Positions 55,376 to 63,962 of a DNA stretch of 64,000 bases are shown here, piece after piece. Source of the DNA: CAMLIZ01 sp036231905 (GTDB lineage: Bacteria > Pseudomonadota > Gammaproteobacteria > Burkholderiales > Burkholderiaceae_C); the NCBI RefSeq assembly GCF_036231905.1, contig NZ_JAZARE010000009.1, positions 186,001 through 250,000 on the forward strand. The letters are read 5' to 3'. The position numbers and the translations under genes are program-made. Within the stretch, counting starts at the first letter, position 1, and the number at the start of each line of letters is the position of its first letter. The notes below the pieces were generated by a model. That model worked only from the letters and a program-made list of their open reading frames with translations, was not told the DNA's origin and did no database searches.

Positions 55376-56365
55376 ATGACACTGCCCGTCCTCTACAAGC
55401 TGCTCGCGATCTTCATCGTCGTGGCCCTGGGCTACATCGCCGGGCGCATGCGCTGGCTGGGCGACGAGCGGCAGGGCGCGGACCCGGCCCGCACCTTGAG
55501 CAACGTGGCGTTCTACGTGTTCGTGCCGGCGCTGCTGTTCCGCACCACCTCGCGCCTGCCGTTCGCCACCATGCCGTGGGGCACGCTGGTGGCCTTCTTC
55601 GTGCCGGTGCTGATGCTGCTGCTGGGCGTGTATGCCTGGCAGCGCAGGCGCAACCGCAGCGGCCGCCTGCCCACCGCGGCGCCCAGCGTGCGCGCCATCT
55701 CGGCCACCTTCGGCAACACCCTGCAGGTGGGCGTGCCGATGGCCAGTGCGTTGTTCGGCGAGCCGGGGCTCGCGATCCACATCACCATCATCAGCCTTCA
55801 TGCGCTGACCTTGCTGCTGGTGCTTACCACGCTGGTGGAGCTGGACCTCGCGCGGGCCGAGGCTGCACACATGGGCCATGACCTGATGGCCACGCTGAAG
55901 ACCACCTTGCGCAACACCATCATCCATCCGGTGGTGCTGCCGGTGCTGGCCGGCATGGCCTGGAACGCCACCGGCCTGCCGCTGCCGCCGGTGGTGGACG
56001 AGGCGCTGGAGGTGCTGGGCACGGCGGTGGTGCCGCTGTGCCTGGTGCTGATCGGCATGTCGCTCGCCTACTACGGCATGCGCGGCAGCGTGCGGGGTGC
56101 GGCGGGGCTGTCGGTGCTCAAGCTGCTGGTGTTGCCCGTGCTGGTGCTGGCCGTGGGCCACTGGGGCTTCGGGCTGCACGGCCTGGCGCTCAACGTGGTG
56201 GTGATGGCCGCTGCCTTGCCGGTGGGCAGCAATGCGCTGATCTTTTCCCAGCGCTACGAGACGCTGGAGGGCGAAGCCACGGCGGCCATCGTGCTCTCCA
56301 CCTTCGCGTTCGTGCTCACCGCGCCCTTGTGGTTGTGGGTGCTGTCGGCGCCGGTCTGGCGCTGA
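55376..56365 (+). CDS. AEC-family transporter
   Basis: The protein has 329 residues with about ten hydrophobic segments, starting MTLPVLYKLLAIFIVVALGYIAGRMRW, the auxin-efflux-carrier/malonate-type fold. A break with GNTLQVGVPMASALFG in the middle is typical. Substrate unknown, perhaps an organic acid. The start follows topB by 52 bases on the same strand and may be cotranscribed. Confidence 0.88.
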   Translation: MTLPVLYKLLAIFIVVALGYIAGRMRWLGDERQGADPARTLSNVAFYVFVPALLFRTTSRLPFATMPWGTLVAFFVPVLMLLLGVYAWQRRRNRSGRLPTAAPSVRAISATFGNTLQVGVPMASALFGEPGLAIHITIISLHALTLLLVLTTLVELDLARAEAAHMGHDLMATLKTTLRNTIIHPVVLPVLAGMAWNATGLPLPPVVDEALEVLGTAVVPLCLVLIGMSLAYYGMRGSVRGAAGLSVLKLLVLPVLVLAVGHWGFGLHGLALNVVVMAAALPVGSNALIFSQRYETLEGEATAAIVLSTFAFVLTAPLWLWVLSAPVWR

Positions 56366-56477
56366 AGGAAAGCGCTGACAGCGCCGGCTTACCCGGCTCC
56401 CGGGGGTGGCGCGCGGGCGGACGGGTCCGGCGTTTGCAGGGCGTCAGGCGTCGTCCAACCACAACAAGAGGTCCACC

Positions 56478-57806
56478 ATGGCGCTTCGTTCGCTTCAACG
56501 CTGGTTCGCGCTCGCCTGCGCGGCGACCAGCCTGTGCTTCCTGCCGGCAGGGCAGGCCCTGGCCGCGAAGAAAAAGGCCGCACCCCCGCCGGAGATCACC
56601 TCTTTCGAGGTCGAGCCGGTGAACCAGGTGGCCGCCGGCACCGAGCTGTTCTTCCGGGTGCAAGGCTCCGCGGGCGGGCGCACCACCGTGCGGGTGGCCG
56701 GTGTGTCGCGCACGCTGGTGCTGCAGGAGGTGGACGACGGCGTCTATGAAGGTGGCTACGTGCTGCGCGCCAACGACCGCGCCAATGCCAGCTCCACCGC
56801 CAGTGCCACGCTGCGGCGCAATGGCCGCTCCACCACGGTGACCATGGGCCGCCTGGCCGCGGCCGCACCGGCGCCTGCACCCGCTCAGCCGCAGGCGGCC
56901 AAGCCGCCGGCCACGCTAGCGATCAGCAGGTTCAACGCCGTGCCGGTCGACAAGTTCGAGCCGGGCGCCGAGCTGAAATTCCAGCTCGAAGGCACGCCGG
57001 GTGCACGTGCCAGCTTCAGCATCGACAACGTGATCGCCAACGTGCCGATGCGCGAGGCCAGCCCGGGCCACTACGAGGGCAGCTACACCATCCGGCGCCT
57101 GGACCGCGTGCCCACCGGCGTGCAGGTGGTGGCCACGCTGGAAGCCAACGGCCAGGCGGTGAAGACCAGCTTGGGCCGGGCCTCGGTGCTGCAGGATGTG
57201 AAGCCGCCGGTGGTGCGCAACCTCTATCCCCGCGACGGCGACATGATCTCCGCCGGCACCACGTCCGTGTCCGGCACCTTCGACGACCAGGGCGGCCTGG
57301 GCGTGGACCCCAAGAGCGTGCGCATCACCGTGGGCGGGCGTGACGTGACCTCCAGCGCGACCATCACGCGCGACTACTTCACCTATCGCACCGAGCTCAA
57401 CCCCGGCAGTTATGCCGCCGAGGTGAATGCCAAGGATGCGGCCGGCAACGCGGTGCGCACCGCGTGGAGCTGGGTGGTGCAGCCCTCGGCCAGCCCGCTG
57501 CCGCTGGAGATCACCAGCCACCATCCGAACGCGATGGTGCCGGCCGGCCGGCTGGAGCTGCGCGGCCGCACCGCGCCGGGCGCCACGGTGAGCATCAACG
57601 CGGTCGGCCTGGCCTCGGTGGCCGGCATGATCGGCGTGAGCCAGCCGCTGTACAAGGACACCATCACCGCGGACAACAACGGCAACTTCAGCTTCGCCTT
57701 CACCTCGCCGTTCACGGCGCCGGGCATGCGCTATGAGATCGCGCTGAAGGCGGAGCAGGGCGGGCGCACCAAGGAAACGACGCTCGTACTGTTCCACCAA
57801 CGCTAG
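56478..57806 (+). CDS. exported Ig-like/beta-sandwich repeat protein
   Basis: The protein has 442 residues from the ATG at 56478. The signal peptide (FALACAATSLCFLPAGQALAA) is followed by a short Lys/Pro stretch. Two similar N-terminal repeats (near 35-130 and 150-240) share the pattern ITSFEVEPVNQ.../ISRFNAVPVDK..., G.ELFF/KFQ and TVTMGRL/TSLGRA. They are followed by two Ig-like blocks (YPRDGDMISAGTTSVSG and HHPNAMVPAGRLELRG). The function is not known; it could be a surface or periplasmic adhesion or scaffold protein. It has no membrane anchor after the signal peptide. Confidence 0.72.
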   Translation: MALRSLQRWFALACAATSLCFLPAGQALAAKKKAAPPPEITSFEVEPVNQVAAGTELFFRVQGSAGGRTTVRVAGVSRTLVLQEVDDGVYEGGYVLRANDRANASSTASATLRRNGRSTTVTMGRLAAAAPAPAPAQPQAAKPPATLAISRFNAVPVDKFEPGAELKFQLEGTPGARASFSIDNVIANVPMREASPGHYEGSYTIRRLDRVPTGVQVVATLEANGQAVKTSLGRASVLQDVKPPVVRNLYPRDGDMISAGTTSVSGTFDDQGGLGVDPKSVRITVGGRDVTSSATITRDYFTYRTELNPGSYAAEVNAKDAAGNAVRTAWSWVVQPSASPLPLEITSHHPNAMVPAGRLELRGRTAPGATVSINAVGLASVAGMIGVSQPLYKDTITADNNGNFSFAFTSPFTAPGMRYEIALKAEQGGRTKETTLVLFHQR

Positions 57807-57813
57807 GGAAATG

Positions 57814-57935
57814 GAGCCCCCGGCCGCCTGGCGGCCGCCCCCCATGGGGGCTCGATGCGCGGCCGGGCAACCCGTCCGCGCATCGCTCGCTCGGCGAGGC
57901 TGCCCCTGGCCACCGGAGGTGGCCTGTCCCAGGGG
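57814..57935. repeat. REP-like intergenic element of three GC-rich hairpins
   Basis: Three inverted repeats follow one another: GAGCCCCC (57814-57821) with GGGGGCTC (57846-57853); ATGCGCGG (57855-57862) with CCGCGCAT (57876-57883); CCCCTGG (57903-57909) with CCAGGGG (57929-57935), which encloses a competing GGCCACC/GGTGGCC hairpin (57908-57914 and 57918-57924). It occupies most of the gap between the Ig-like gene and proA. There is no coding sequence; it may act on transcript ends or be a dispersed repeat. Confidence 0.55.
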
Positions 57936-58000
57936 GGCTGCACTGCCCGGTGTGGCTGGCGTGTTGAGGGTGGTCACCCGGGATTTGGGACAATCCGGGG

Positions 58001-59281
58001 ATGACTCCGACCGACATCCCGGCCTACATGGCGCATGTGGGCGTCGCCGCCCGGGCCGCGGCCACCGCGATGGCAGCGTCCTCCACGGCGGCGCGCAATG
58101 CGGCACTGCTGGCCCTGGCCCGCCGGCTGCGCGGTGACACCGCCGCCCTGCAGGCCGCCAATGCCCAGGACATCGCCGCCGCGCAGGCCAATGGCCTGGC
58201 CGCGCCGATGGTGGACCGCCTGAAGCTCACCGACCAGGTGATCGCCACCGTCGCCGAAGGCTGCGAGCAGCTGGCCGGCATGCCGGACCCGGTGGGTGAG
58301 ATCACGCAGCTGAAGCGCCGCCCCAGTGGCATCAGCGTGGGCCAGATGCGGGTGCCGCTGGGTGTGTTCGGCATGATCTACGAGAGCCGGCCCAACGTGA
58401 CCATCGAAGCCGCGTCGCTGGCGATCAAGAGCGCAAACGCCTGCATCCTGCGCGGTGGCTCGGAGGCGCTGCACTCCAACCTCGCGCTGTGGAGGCTGGT
58501 GCAGGCGGCGCTGGCCGAGGCCGGGCTGCCGCCGGAAGCCGTGCAGCTGGTGGAAACCACCGACCGCGCGGCCGTGGGCCGGCTGATCGCCATGCCGCAG
58601 TACGTGGACGTGATCATCCCGCGCGGCGGCAAGGGCCTGATCGAGCGCATCAGCGCCGAAGCCAAGGTGCCGGTCATCAAGCACCTTGACGGCAACTGCC
58701 ATGTCTACGTGGACGCCGAGGTCGATCTGGACCTGGCGTTGAAGGTGACCGACAACGCCAAGACGCAGAAGTACAGCCCCTGCAACGCGGCCGAGTCGCT
58801 GCTGGTGCATGAGGCCGTGGCGGCGCAGTTCCTGCCGCGCATCGGCCAGGTGTTTGCCGCCAAGAGTGTGGAGATGCGCTGTGATGCGCAGGCCAAGGCC
58901 TTGCTGGCCGCCGTGCCGGGTGCGGGCTTGGTGGACGCCACCGAGGCCGACTGGTCCGAGGAGTACCTGGCGCCGGTGATCAGCATCAAGGTGGTGAGCA
59001 GCCTGGACGAAGCCATCGCCCACGTCAACCGCCACGGCTCGCACCACACCGACGCCATCCTCACCACGAACCACCCGAACGCAATGCGCTTCCTGCGCGA
59101 GGTGGATTCGGCCAGCGTGATGGTCAACGCGTCTACCCGATTCGCCGACGGCTTCGAGTACGGCCTGGGTGCCGAGATCGGCATCTCCACCGACAAGTTC
59201 CATGCACGCGGGCCGGTGGGGCTGGAGGGCCTGACATCGCTGAAGTGGGTGGTGCTCGGCCAGGGCGAAGTCCGGGAATGA
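58001..59281 (+). CDS. proA: glutamate-5-semialdehyde dehydrogenase (gamma-glutamyl phosphate reductase)
   Basis: The protein has 426 residues, the normal length. It reduces gamma-glutamyl phosphate in proline synthesis using NADPH. Visible are the aldehyde-dehydrogenase-like fold with VIYESRPNVTIEAASLAIKS (here MIYESRP), CILRGGSEALHSN, the nucleophile region YSPCNAAESLLVH and the C-terminal EIGISTDKFHARGPVGLEGLTS. The ATG at 58001 begins MTPTDIPA. The stop overlaps queC by four bases (ATGA). Confidence 0.95.
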   Translation: MTPTDIPAYMAHVGVAARAAATAMAASSTAARNAALLALARRLRGDTAALQAANAQDIAAAQANGLAAPMVDRLKLTDQVIATVAEGCEQLAGMPDPVGEITQLKRRPSGISVGQMRVPLGVFGMIYESRPNVTIEAASLAIKSANACILRGGSEALHSNLALWRLVQAALAEAGLPPEAVQLVETTDRAAVGRLIAMPQYVDVIIPRGGKGLIERISAEAKVPVIKHLDGNCHVYVDAEVDLDLALKVTDNAKTQKYSPCNAAESLLVHEAVAAQFLPRIGQVFAAKSVEMRCDAQAKALLAAVPGAGLVDATEADWSEEYLAPVISIKVVSSLDEAIAHVNRHGSHHTDAILTTNHPNAMRFLREVDSASVMVNASTRFADGFEYGLGAEIGISTDKFHARGPVGLEGLTSLKWVVLGQGEVRE

Positions 59282-59988
59282 CGGACCCTCGCACGGCAGT
59301 CGTGCTGTTCTCCGGCGGGCAGGACTCCACCGCCTGCCTGGCCTGGGCGCTGCAGCGGTATGCCCGGGTGGAGACCATCGGCTTCGACTACGGCCAGCGC
59401 CACCGCATCGAGCTCGCGTGCCGCGGCACGGTGCGCCAGGAACTGCAACGCCAGTTCCCGCACTGGGCGCCCCGCCTGGGCGACGACCACCTGCTGGACT
59501 TAGGCCTGCTGGGCCAGATCTCCGACACCGCACTCACCGCGGAGCGCGCCATCGAGATGCAGGCCAACGGCCTGCCCAACACCTTCGTGCCTGGCCGCAA
59601 CCTGCTGTTCCTCACCTTCGCGGCGGCGCTGGCCTACCGGCGCGGCGCCAGCGTGCTGGTGGGTGGCATGTGCGAGACGGATTACTCCGGCTATCCGGAC
59701 TGCCGCGACAACACCATCAAGGCCATGCAGGTGGCGCTCAGCCTGGGCCTGGGCCAGCCGCTCACCCTGGAAACGCCGCTGATGTTCCTCACCAAGGCCC
59801 AGACCTGGGCGCTGACCGACTCGCTCGGCGGGCCGGCGCTCAACGACCTGATCGTGGAGCACACCCACACCTGCTACCTCGGCGAACGAGGGCAGCGCCA
59901 TGCCTGGGGCCATGGCTGCGGCCGCTGCCCGGCCTGCGAGCTGCGCCGGCGCGGCCATGAAGCGTTCGTGAACGGAGCGGGCCGGTGA
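59278..59988 (+). CDS. queC: 7-cyano-7-deazaguanine synthase QueC
   Basis: The protein has 236 residues. It converts 7-carboxy-7-deazaguanine to preQ0 in queuosine synthesis. The ATP-binding SGGQDST motif is at about residues 12-18. GFDYGQRHRIEL follows, and the C-terminal zinc site is CYLGERGQRHAWGHGCGRCPAC with four Cys. It overlaps proA by ATGA and the LemA-like gene by GTGA, so the three genes are coupled. Confidence 0.95.
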   Translation: MTDPRTAVVLFSGGQDSTACLAWALQRYARVETIGFDYGQRHRIELACRGTVRQELQRQFPHWAPRLGDDHLLDLGLLGQISDTALTAERAIEMQANGLPNTFVPGRNLLFLTFAAALAYRRGASVLVGGMCETDYSGYPDCRDNTIKAMQVALSLGLGQPLTLETPLMFLTKAQTWALTDSLGGPALNDLIVEHTHTCYLGERGQRHAWGHGCGRCPACELRRRGHEAFVNGAGR

Positions 59989-60533
59989 CCGGCGGCCAGG
60001 TGGGCGCGCTGATCACCGGCGCGGTGCTGGTGTTCTGGATGGTGGGGGCCTACAACCGCCTGGTCGCGCTGCGCAATGCGATCGGCGGCGCCTGGGCCCA
60101 GGTGGAAGAGCAGCTGCAGCGCCGCCGCCAGGCCCTGGAGGCGATGGTGGGCGCGCTGCGCCCCGTGTTGCAGGAAGAGCCCACCGCCCTGGACGCGCTG
60201 GTGGGCGCGCTGCTGCAGGTGCAGGCCGCGGCGGACGCCGTGCGCGCGCGCCCGGTGTCCGCCAGCCTGGTCACCGTGCTGGTCACGGCAGAGCAGGTGC
60301 TGGGCAATGCCCTGGCGCGGCTGCTGGCGCTGCTGGAACACCATCCGCAGCTGCGCGACGAGATGCCGGAGGTGGCGCAGGGCCTGCAGGCGCTGCAGGA
60401 CGCCGAGCCCCGCCTGGCCTTTGCACGCCAGCTCTTCAACGACGCGGCCCAGGCCTACAACGACGCGGCACGCCAGTTCCCCACCCGGTTGCTCACCCAG
60501 CTCTACGGCTTCGGCACGGCCGGGCGGCTGTAG
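59985..60533 (+). CDS. LemA-family protein
   Basis: The protein has 182 residues from the GTG at 59985, which overlaps the queC stop. A hydrophobic N-terminal helix (ALITGAVLVFWMVGAY) is followed by the LemA signature NRLVALRNAIGGAWAQVEEQLQRR, then long helices, and the C-terminal NDAAQAYNDAARQFPTRLLT resembling the conserved LemA end. It is shorter than some family members. LemA proteins are membrane-anchored coiled-coil proteins of unknown function. Confidence 0.8.
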   Translation: MTGGQVGALITGAVLVFWMVGAYNRLVALRNAIGGAWAQVEEQLQRRRQALEAMVGALRPVLQEEPTALDALVGALLQVQAAADAVRARPVSASLVTVLVTAEQVLGNALARLLALLEHHPQLRDEMPEVAQGLQALQDAEPRLAFARQLFNDAAQAYNDAARQFPTRLLTQLYGFGTAGRL

Positions 60534-60544
60534 TCCTCAGGCGC

Positions 60545-60577
60545 GCAGGCGAACCCCCAAGAACTGGGGGTGCCTGC
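60545..60577. other. stem-loop in the LemA-CsgG gap
   Basis: GCAGGC (60545-60550) with GCCTGC (60572-60577) and ACCCCCA (60553-60559) with TGGGGGT (60565-60571) form one hairpin with a 2-base bulge. No T run follows. It could slow or end transcription before the CsgG-like gene. Confidence 0.4.
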
Positions 60578-60648
60578 CCCATGCAACTGCGCTAGCCTTG
60601 CGCGCCGCCGGAGGGGCGGCGTCGTGGTGGTATCCCAGGAGGACGGAC

Positions 60649-61461
60649 ATGCAGGCAAAACATTGGGTCGGCGGCGCCATGCTCGCCATGGTGGTGCCGT
60701 GCGCACTGGCACAGACCAGCGAGGTCACCGAGCGCGAGATCAGCGTGCCCAAGTGCGCCGCACCGGTCGCCAAGGTGATGATCACCGAGATCAAGTGCAA
60801 GTCGGCCGACTGCAGCTCCGGCGCCGGCCAGCAGGACCCGCGGCGCTACCGCTGGTGGGACTACGCCGCCGGCAGCGGCGGCAACGTTAAGCAGCCGACC
60901 TACACCGGCGTGGGCACCGGCATGACCGACATGCTGGCCACCGCGCTCAGCCAGACCGGCTGCTTCGACGTGATGGAGCGCGCCGCGCTGGACGAGATCA
61001 ACAAGGAGCTCGCGCTGGTGGGCAAGAAGGCCGAGGTGGAAGCCGCCGACTTCATGATCACCGGCTCTATCACTTCGCTCGGCTTCGAGCAGAGCTCCAC
61101 CGGCCTGGGCGCGCTGGGCGGCCTGTTCAAGGGCCCCATCTCGCTGGTGGCCGGCTCGGTGGACTGGAAGAAGACCAAGGTCCACATGAACATGGACCTG
61201 CGCGTGGTGGACATCCGCAAGGCCAAGATCATGGGCTCGCGCACCTTCCAGGCCGACAACCAGCGCAGCGGCTTCGGCCTGTCGGGCGGCGGCTGGGCCG
61301 GCGGCGTGGGCCTGGGCGGCAGCCATGCCGCCATCTCCGGCTCGCCGCTGGAGGAAGTGGCGCGCGACCTGCTGGTGCGCTCCACCACCTACGTCACGGA
61401 CACGCTGGCCAGCAAGAGCATCAGCGAGCGGGTGGTGCTGAAGGCGGAAGAGAAGAAGTGA
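60649..61461 (+). CDS. CsgG/HfaB-like secreted lipoprotein-family protein
   Basis: The protein has 270 residues from the ATG at 60649 with AGGAGG upstream. The signal region is MLAMVVPCALAQ. The domain has TGVGTGMTDMLATALSQTGCFDVMERAALDEINKELAL, the pattern seen in CsgG/HfaB-type proteins (a strand, then the FxVxER helix), and ends with VDIRKAKIMGSRTF. Several Cys occur near the N-terminus (KCAAP, IKCKSADCSS). CsgG forms outer-membrane export pores, but I see no lipobox, so the role is uncertain. Its end overlaps the convergent FliO-like gene by 41 bases. Confidence 0.75.
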   Translation: MQAKHWVGGAMLAMVVPCALAQTSEVTEREISVPKCAAPVAKVMITEIKCKSADCSSGAGQQDPRRYRWWDYAAGSGGNVKQPTYTGVGTGMTDMLATALSQTGCFDVMERAALDEINKELALVGKKAEVEAADFMITGSITSLGFEQSSTGLGALGGLFKGPISLVAGSVDWKKTKVHMNMDLRVVDIRKAKIMGSRTFQADNQRSGFGLSGGGWAGGVGLGGSHAAISGSPLEEVARDLLVRSTTYVTDTLASKSISERVVLKAEEKK

Positions 61462-61741
61462 GCTGCGGGTCCGCCGTCGCCGGCACCGGCCCGCGCCCCA
61501 GCAGGCTGATGCCCCCGGCGGTCACCCCCAGCACCCATTCCTCGCCGCGGTAGTGCACCACCACCACGCGTTCGCGCGCCCCCACCGGCAGCGCGCGAAC
61601 GAAGGTGAGCACCTCACCGCCGGCGCGCGTGGTGCGCCCGTACTGCATGCGCTTGAGCCCCCGGATCGCCACCCAGGCGAGCGCCAGCACGAAGGCCAGC
61701 GCGATCAGCATCGACAGCAGCGAGGACGCAAAGTTCTCCAT
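61421..61741 (-). CDS. FliO-like flagellar/type III export protein
   Basis: The protein has 106 residues from the ATG at 61741; a GTG two codons upstream at 61747 is possible and neither has a clear ribosome site. An N-terminal membrane helix (ALAFVLALAWVAIRGLKRMQYG) is followed by the FliO-type beta domain with the LPVGARERVVVVHYRGEEWVLGVTAGGISLL pattern (positions about 45-80). FliO helps assemble the flagellar export gate. Here it lies 17 bases downstream of sctU. Its end overlaps the convergent CsgG-like gene. Confidence 0.75.
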   Translation of the reverse strand: MENFASSLLSMLIALAFVLALAWVAIRGLKRMQYGRTTRAGGEVLTFVRALPVGARERVVVVHYRGEEWVLGVTAGGISLLGRGPVPATADPQLTSSLPPSAPPAR

Positions 61742-61758
61742 GGACACGGGCCCGTGAT

Positions 61759-62919
61759 TCAGCGCTGCTCAGGATAGCGCGTGGCGTCCTCGCCCGGTGG
61801 CTTCACGCGCCGCGCGGGCGGCTCGCCGCGGCGCTGGCGCTCCATGTCCTCGCGCACCTCGCGCGCCCACAGGATCACCTCGGCCACGATCTCGAACAGG
61901 TGCTGCGGCACGATCTCGCCCACCTCGGTGCCGGCGAGCAGCTCGCGTGCCAGCGCCACGTTGCGCACGATCGGCACGCCGGCGTCCTCCGCCGCTTCCC
62001 TCATCGCACGCGCCACCTCGTCCTCGCCCTTGGCGCTCACCGTGGGGATGGGGCAGCTGTCGCGGTCGTATTCCAGGGCGATCGCCACATGGGTCGGGTT
62101 CACCACCAGCACGTTGGCCTGGCGCGCGGCCTGCGCGGCATTGCGCTGCGACCATTCCTGGTGGGTCTGGCGGCGCTGCTGCTTGATGTGCGGGTCGCCC
62201 TCGCTGTCCTTCATCTCCTTCTTGATGTCGCGCAGGCTCATGCGCAGCTTCTTCATGAAGGAGTGGCGCTGCCAGGCCGCGTCCAGCACGCTGAGCAGGC
62301 CGAACACCGCGAGCGTCCATGCGGTCACCTGCAGCGTGATGCGCCAGTAGGCGCTGCCCAGCAGCCCGGCCAGCGCGTGGCCGTCGGCGCCCTGGCGTGC
62401 CAGCAGCAGGATCTGCGGCAGCAGGCCCTTGAGCACCGCCCAGCCGATGCCGAACAGCAGCGCCGTCTTGATCACCGCCTTCAGCACCTCGACCAGGTTG
62501 TCCATGGTGAACATGCGCTTGATCCCCTCCACCGGGTTCATGTTCTCCAGCTTCGGTTTCACCTTGTCGAAGGCCAGCACCGGGCCGGCCTGCAAAAACT
62601 CCACCAGCACGCCGACCGCGGCCACCGGCACCATGAACATGGCGCTCAGCAGCAGCGCGGCTTCCAGTGCATTGGCACCGAGGTTGCGCGCCGCGGTGGT
62701 GAAGTCCTGCCCGATGGCCTGGAACGACGCCACCATCAGCGCCTGCAGGCGCACGCCCGCATAGGCAGCGGCCAGCCCGCCCAGCGCCAGCCAGACCAGC
62801 AGCGTCGCCGTGCTGGTGATCTCCTTGCTCTTCCAGACGCTGCCCTTCTTGCGCGCGTCCTTCAGCTTCTGCGGAGTCGGCTTCTCGGTCTTGTCGCCAC
62901 CATCGTTCTTGTCGGCCAT
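61759..62919 (-). CDS. sctU: type III secretion export-gate protein SctU (FlhB/YscU family)
   Basis: The protein has 386 residues. The N-terminus MADKNDGGDKTEKPTPQKLK has the KTEKPTP-type motif; several membrane helices follow (for example ALGGLAAAYAGVRLQALMV and FGIGWAVLKGLLPQIL). The cytosolic half has the NPTH autocleavage site (VLVVNPTHVAIALEYD), and the C-terminal tail ends in charged residues. The NPTH site switches substrate specificity during injectisome assembly. Injectisome and flagellar forms are alike; the KTEKPTPQKLKDARKKG start favours the SctU (YscU/HrcU) branch. Confidence 0.9.
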   Translation of the reverse strand: MADKNDGGDKTEKPTPQKLKDARKKGSVWKSKEITSTATLLVWLALGGLAAAYAGVRLQALMVASFQAIGQDFTTAARNLGANALEAALLLSAMFMVPVAAVGVLVEFLQAGPVLAFDKVKPKLENMNPVEGIKRMFTMDNLVEVLKAVIKTALLFGIGWAVLKGLLPQILLLARQGADGHALAGLLGSAYWRITLQVTAWTLAVFGLLSVLDAAWQRHSFMKKLRMSLRDIKKEMKDSEGDPHIKQQRRQTHQEWSQRNAAQAARQANVLVVNPTHVAIALEYDRDSCPIPTVSAKGEDEVARAMREAAEDAGVPIVRNVALARELLAGTEVGEIVPQHLFEIVAEVILWAREVREDMERQRRGEPPARRVKPPGEDATRYPEQR

Positions 62920-63170
62920 GGGCTTCCCGGGGTCGGTACGAGGTGATCTTCGCGGCCGGGCGTGGATCAGTTGTTTCGATTGATGACTTAGGGGCGGGGA
63001 GGGGGTGCATCACTAGTTAGTGGTTCTCGGCCCCCCTAGGAAACGAGGTGTCACAGGTGCTGTGAGTTTTGTCACGAACAGGCCAAGTAGCGCCCGCATG
63101 ATGACTTCACCCCGAACAAGGCGGCAGGGCCCAGAAGGCCGTGACCGCCGGGGTAGCCAGGGAGTAGACG
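62920..63170. promoter_or_regulatory. divergent intergenic region of the type III locus
   Basis: This gap of 251 bases lies between sctU (minus) and the transglycosylase (plus). It contains small inverted repeats: CACTA/TAGTG around 63011-63022 and TCACAG/CTGTGA around 63052-63066. The AT-richer centre may hold both promoters. No clear -35/-10 pair or known hrp box is visible. Confidence 0.35.
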
Positions 63171-63962
63171 ATGCACCTAGCCCACACGATGATGGGCGTG
63201 GGGATGCTGTTGGCATCCTCGCTCGTGGTGGCAGCCGACGACGCAGCGGGCTGCCTCGCGCCGCAAGGTGCGGTGCTGGCGGCGGCGCAGGCCCCGCTGG
63301 TGCACAAGTTCAGCCTGTCGCTGCAGGGCTGCGCCATGGGCGATGCCGCCCGCGCCAGCGCCGCTGCAATCCCACCGTCTGCCGAAGCAGCCCAGCTCCA
63401 GCTGTACGACAGCGCGCCGCTGCTGCCGGCGCAGGCCGCGCCGGTCCCGGCGGGCTACGCCAGCTCCGCATCCACCGCCGGCGCCGCGCGGCCTGCGGTA
63501 CCCGGCCGCACCGGCAGGCTCAACGCCGCGCAGCAGCGCCTGCTGAGCCTGGCGCCCAAGGTGCAGCGGGTGGCGGCCGCCTACGACATCGATCCGCTGC
63601 TGCTGCATGCCATCGCCCATGTGGAGTCGCGCCACAACCCGCAGGCGGTGTCGCATGCCGGGGCCCTGGGCGTCATGCAGGTGATGCCGGCCACCGCGCG
63701 CCGCTTCGGCGTGGGCGATCCGCGCAGCCAGCTGCTGGACCCGGACGTGAGCCTGGAGGTGAGCTCGGCCTACCTCAAGACCCTGCAGGGCCGCTTCGGC
63801 AACAACCTGGCGCTGGTGCTGGCCGCCTACAACGCCGGTGAAGGCGCGGTCGAGCGCCACGGCCGCAGCATTCCGCCGTATGCGGAAACACGCGGCTACG
63901 TGCAGGCCGTGCTGGCCCAGTACCGCGCCCTGCGCGCCTCGCTCGGAGCGACCGCCCGATGA
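63171..63962 (+). CDS. lytic transglycosylase (type III-associated)
   Basis: The protein has 263 residues. The ATG at 63171 has AGGGAG upstream. An N-terminal hydrophobic segment (MMGVGMLLASSLVVAADDAA) targets it to the periplasm. The SLT domain has the catalytic Glu in IAHVESRHNPQAVS, then GALGVMQVMPATA and LALVLAAYNAGEGAVERHG. Such enzymes open peptidoglycan for type III and other secretion machines. The stop overlaps the next start (ATGA). Confidence 0.9.
   Translation: MHLAHTMMGVGMLLASSLVVAADDAAGCLAPQGAVLAAAQAPLVHKFSLSLQGCAMGDAARASAAAIPPSAEAAQLQLYDSAPLLPAQAAPVPAGYASSASTAGAARPAVPGRTGRLNAAQQRLLSLAPKVQRVAAAYDIDPLLLHAIAHVESRHNPQAVSHAGALGVMQVMPATARRFGVGDPRSQLLDPDVSLEVSSAYLKTLQGRFGNNLALVLAAYNAGEGAVERHGRSIPPYAETRGYVQAVLAQYRALRASLGATAR

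Noticed and set aside
62950..62990. Possible hrp/PIP-type box (TTCG pair)
   Set aside because: The two TTCG elements are about 22 bases apart, not the 15-16 of known hrp boxes.
63050..63068. TCACAG-GTG-CTGTGA as a CRP site
   Set aside because: The half sites face the wrong way and are too close for a CRP operator; kept only as a small inverted repeat.
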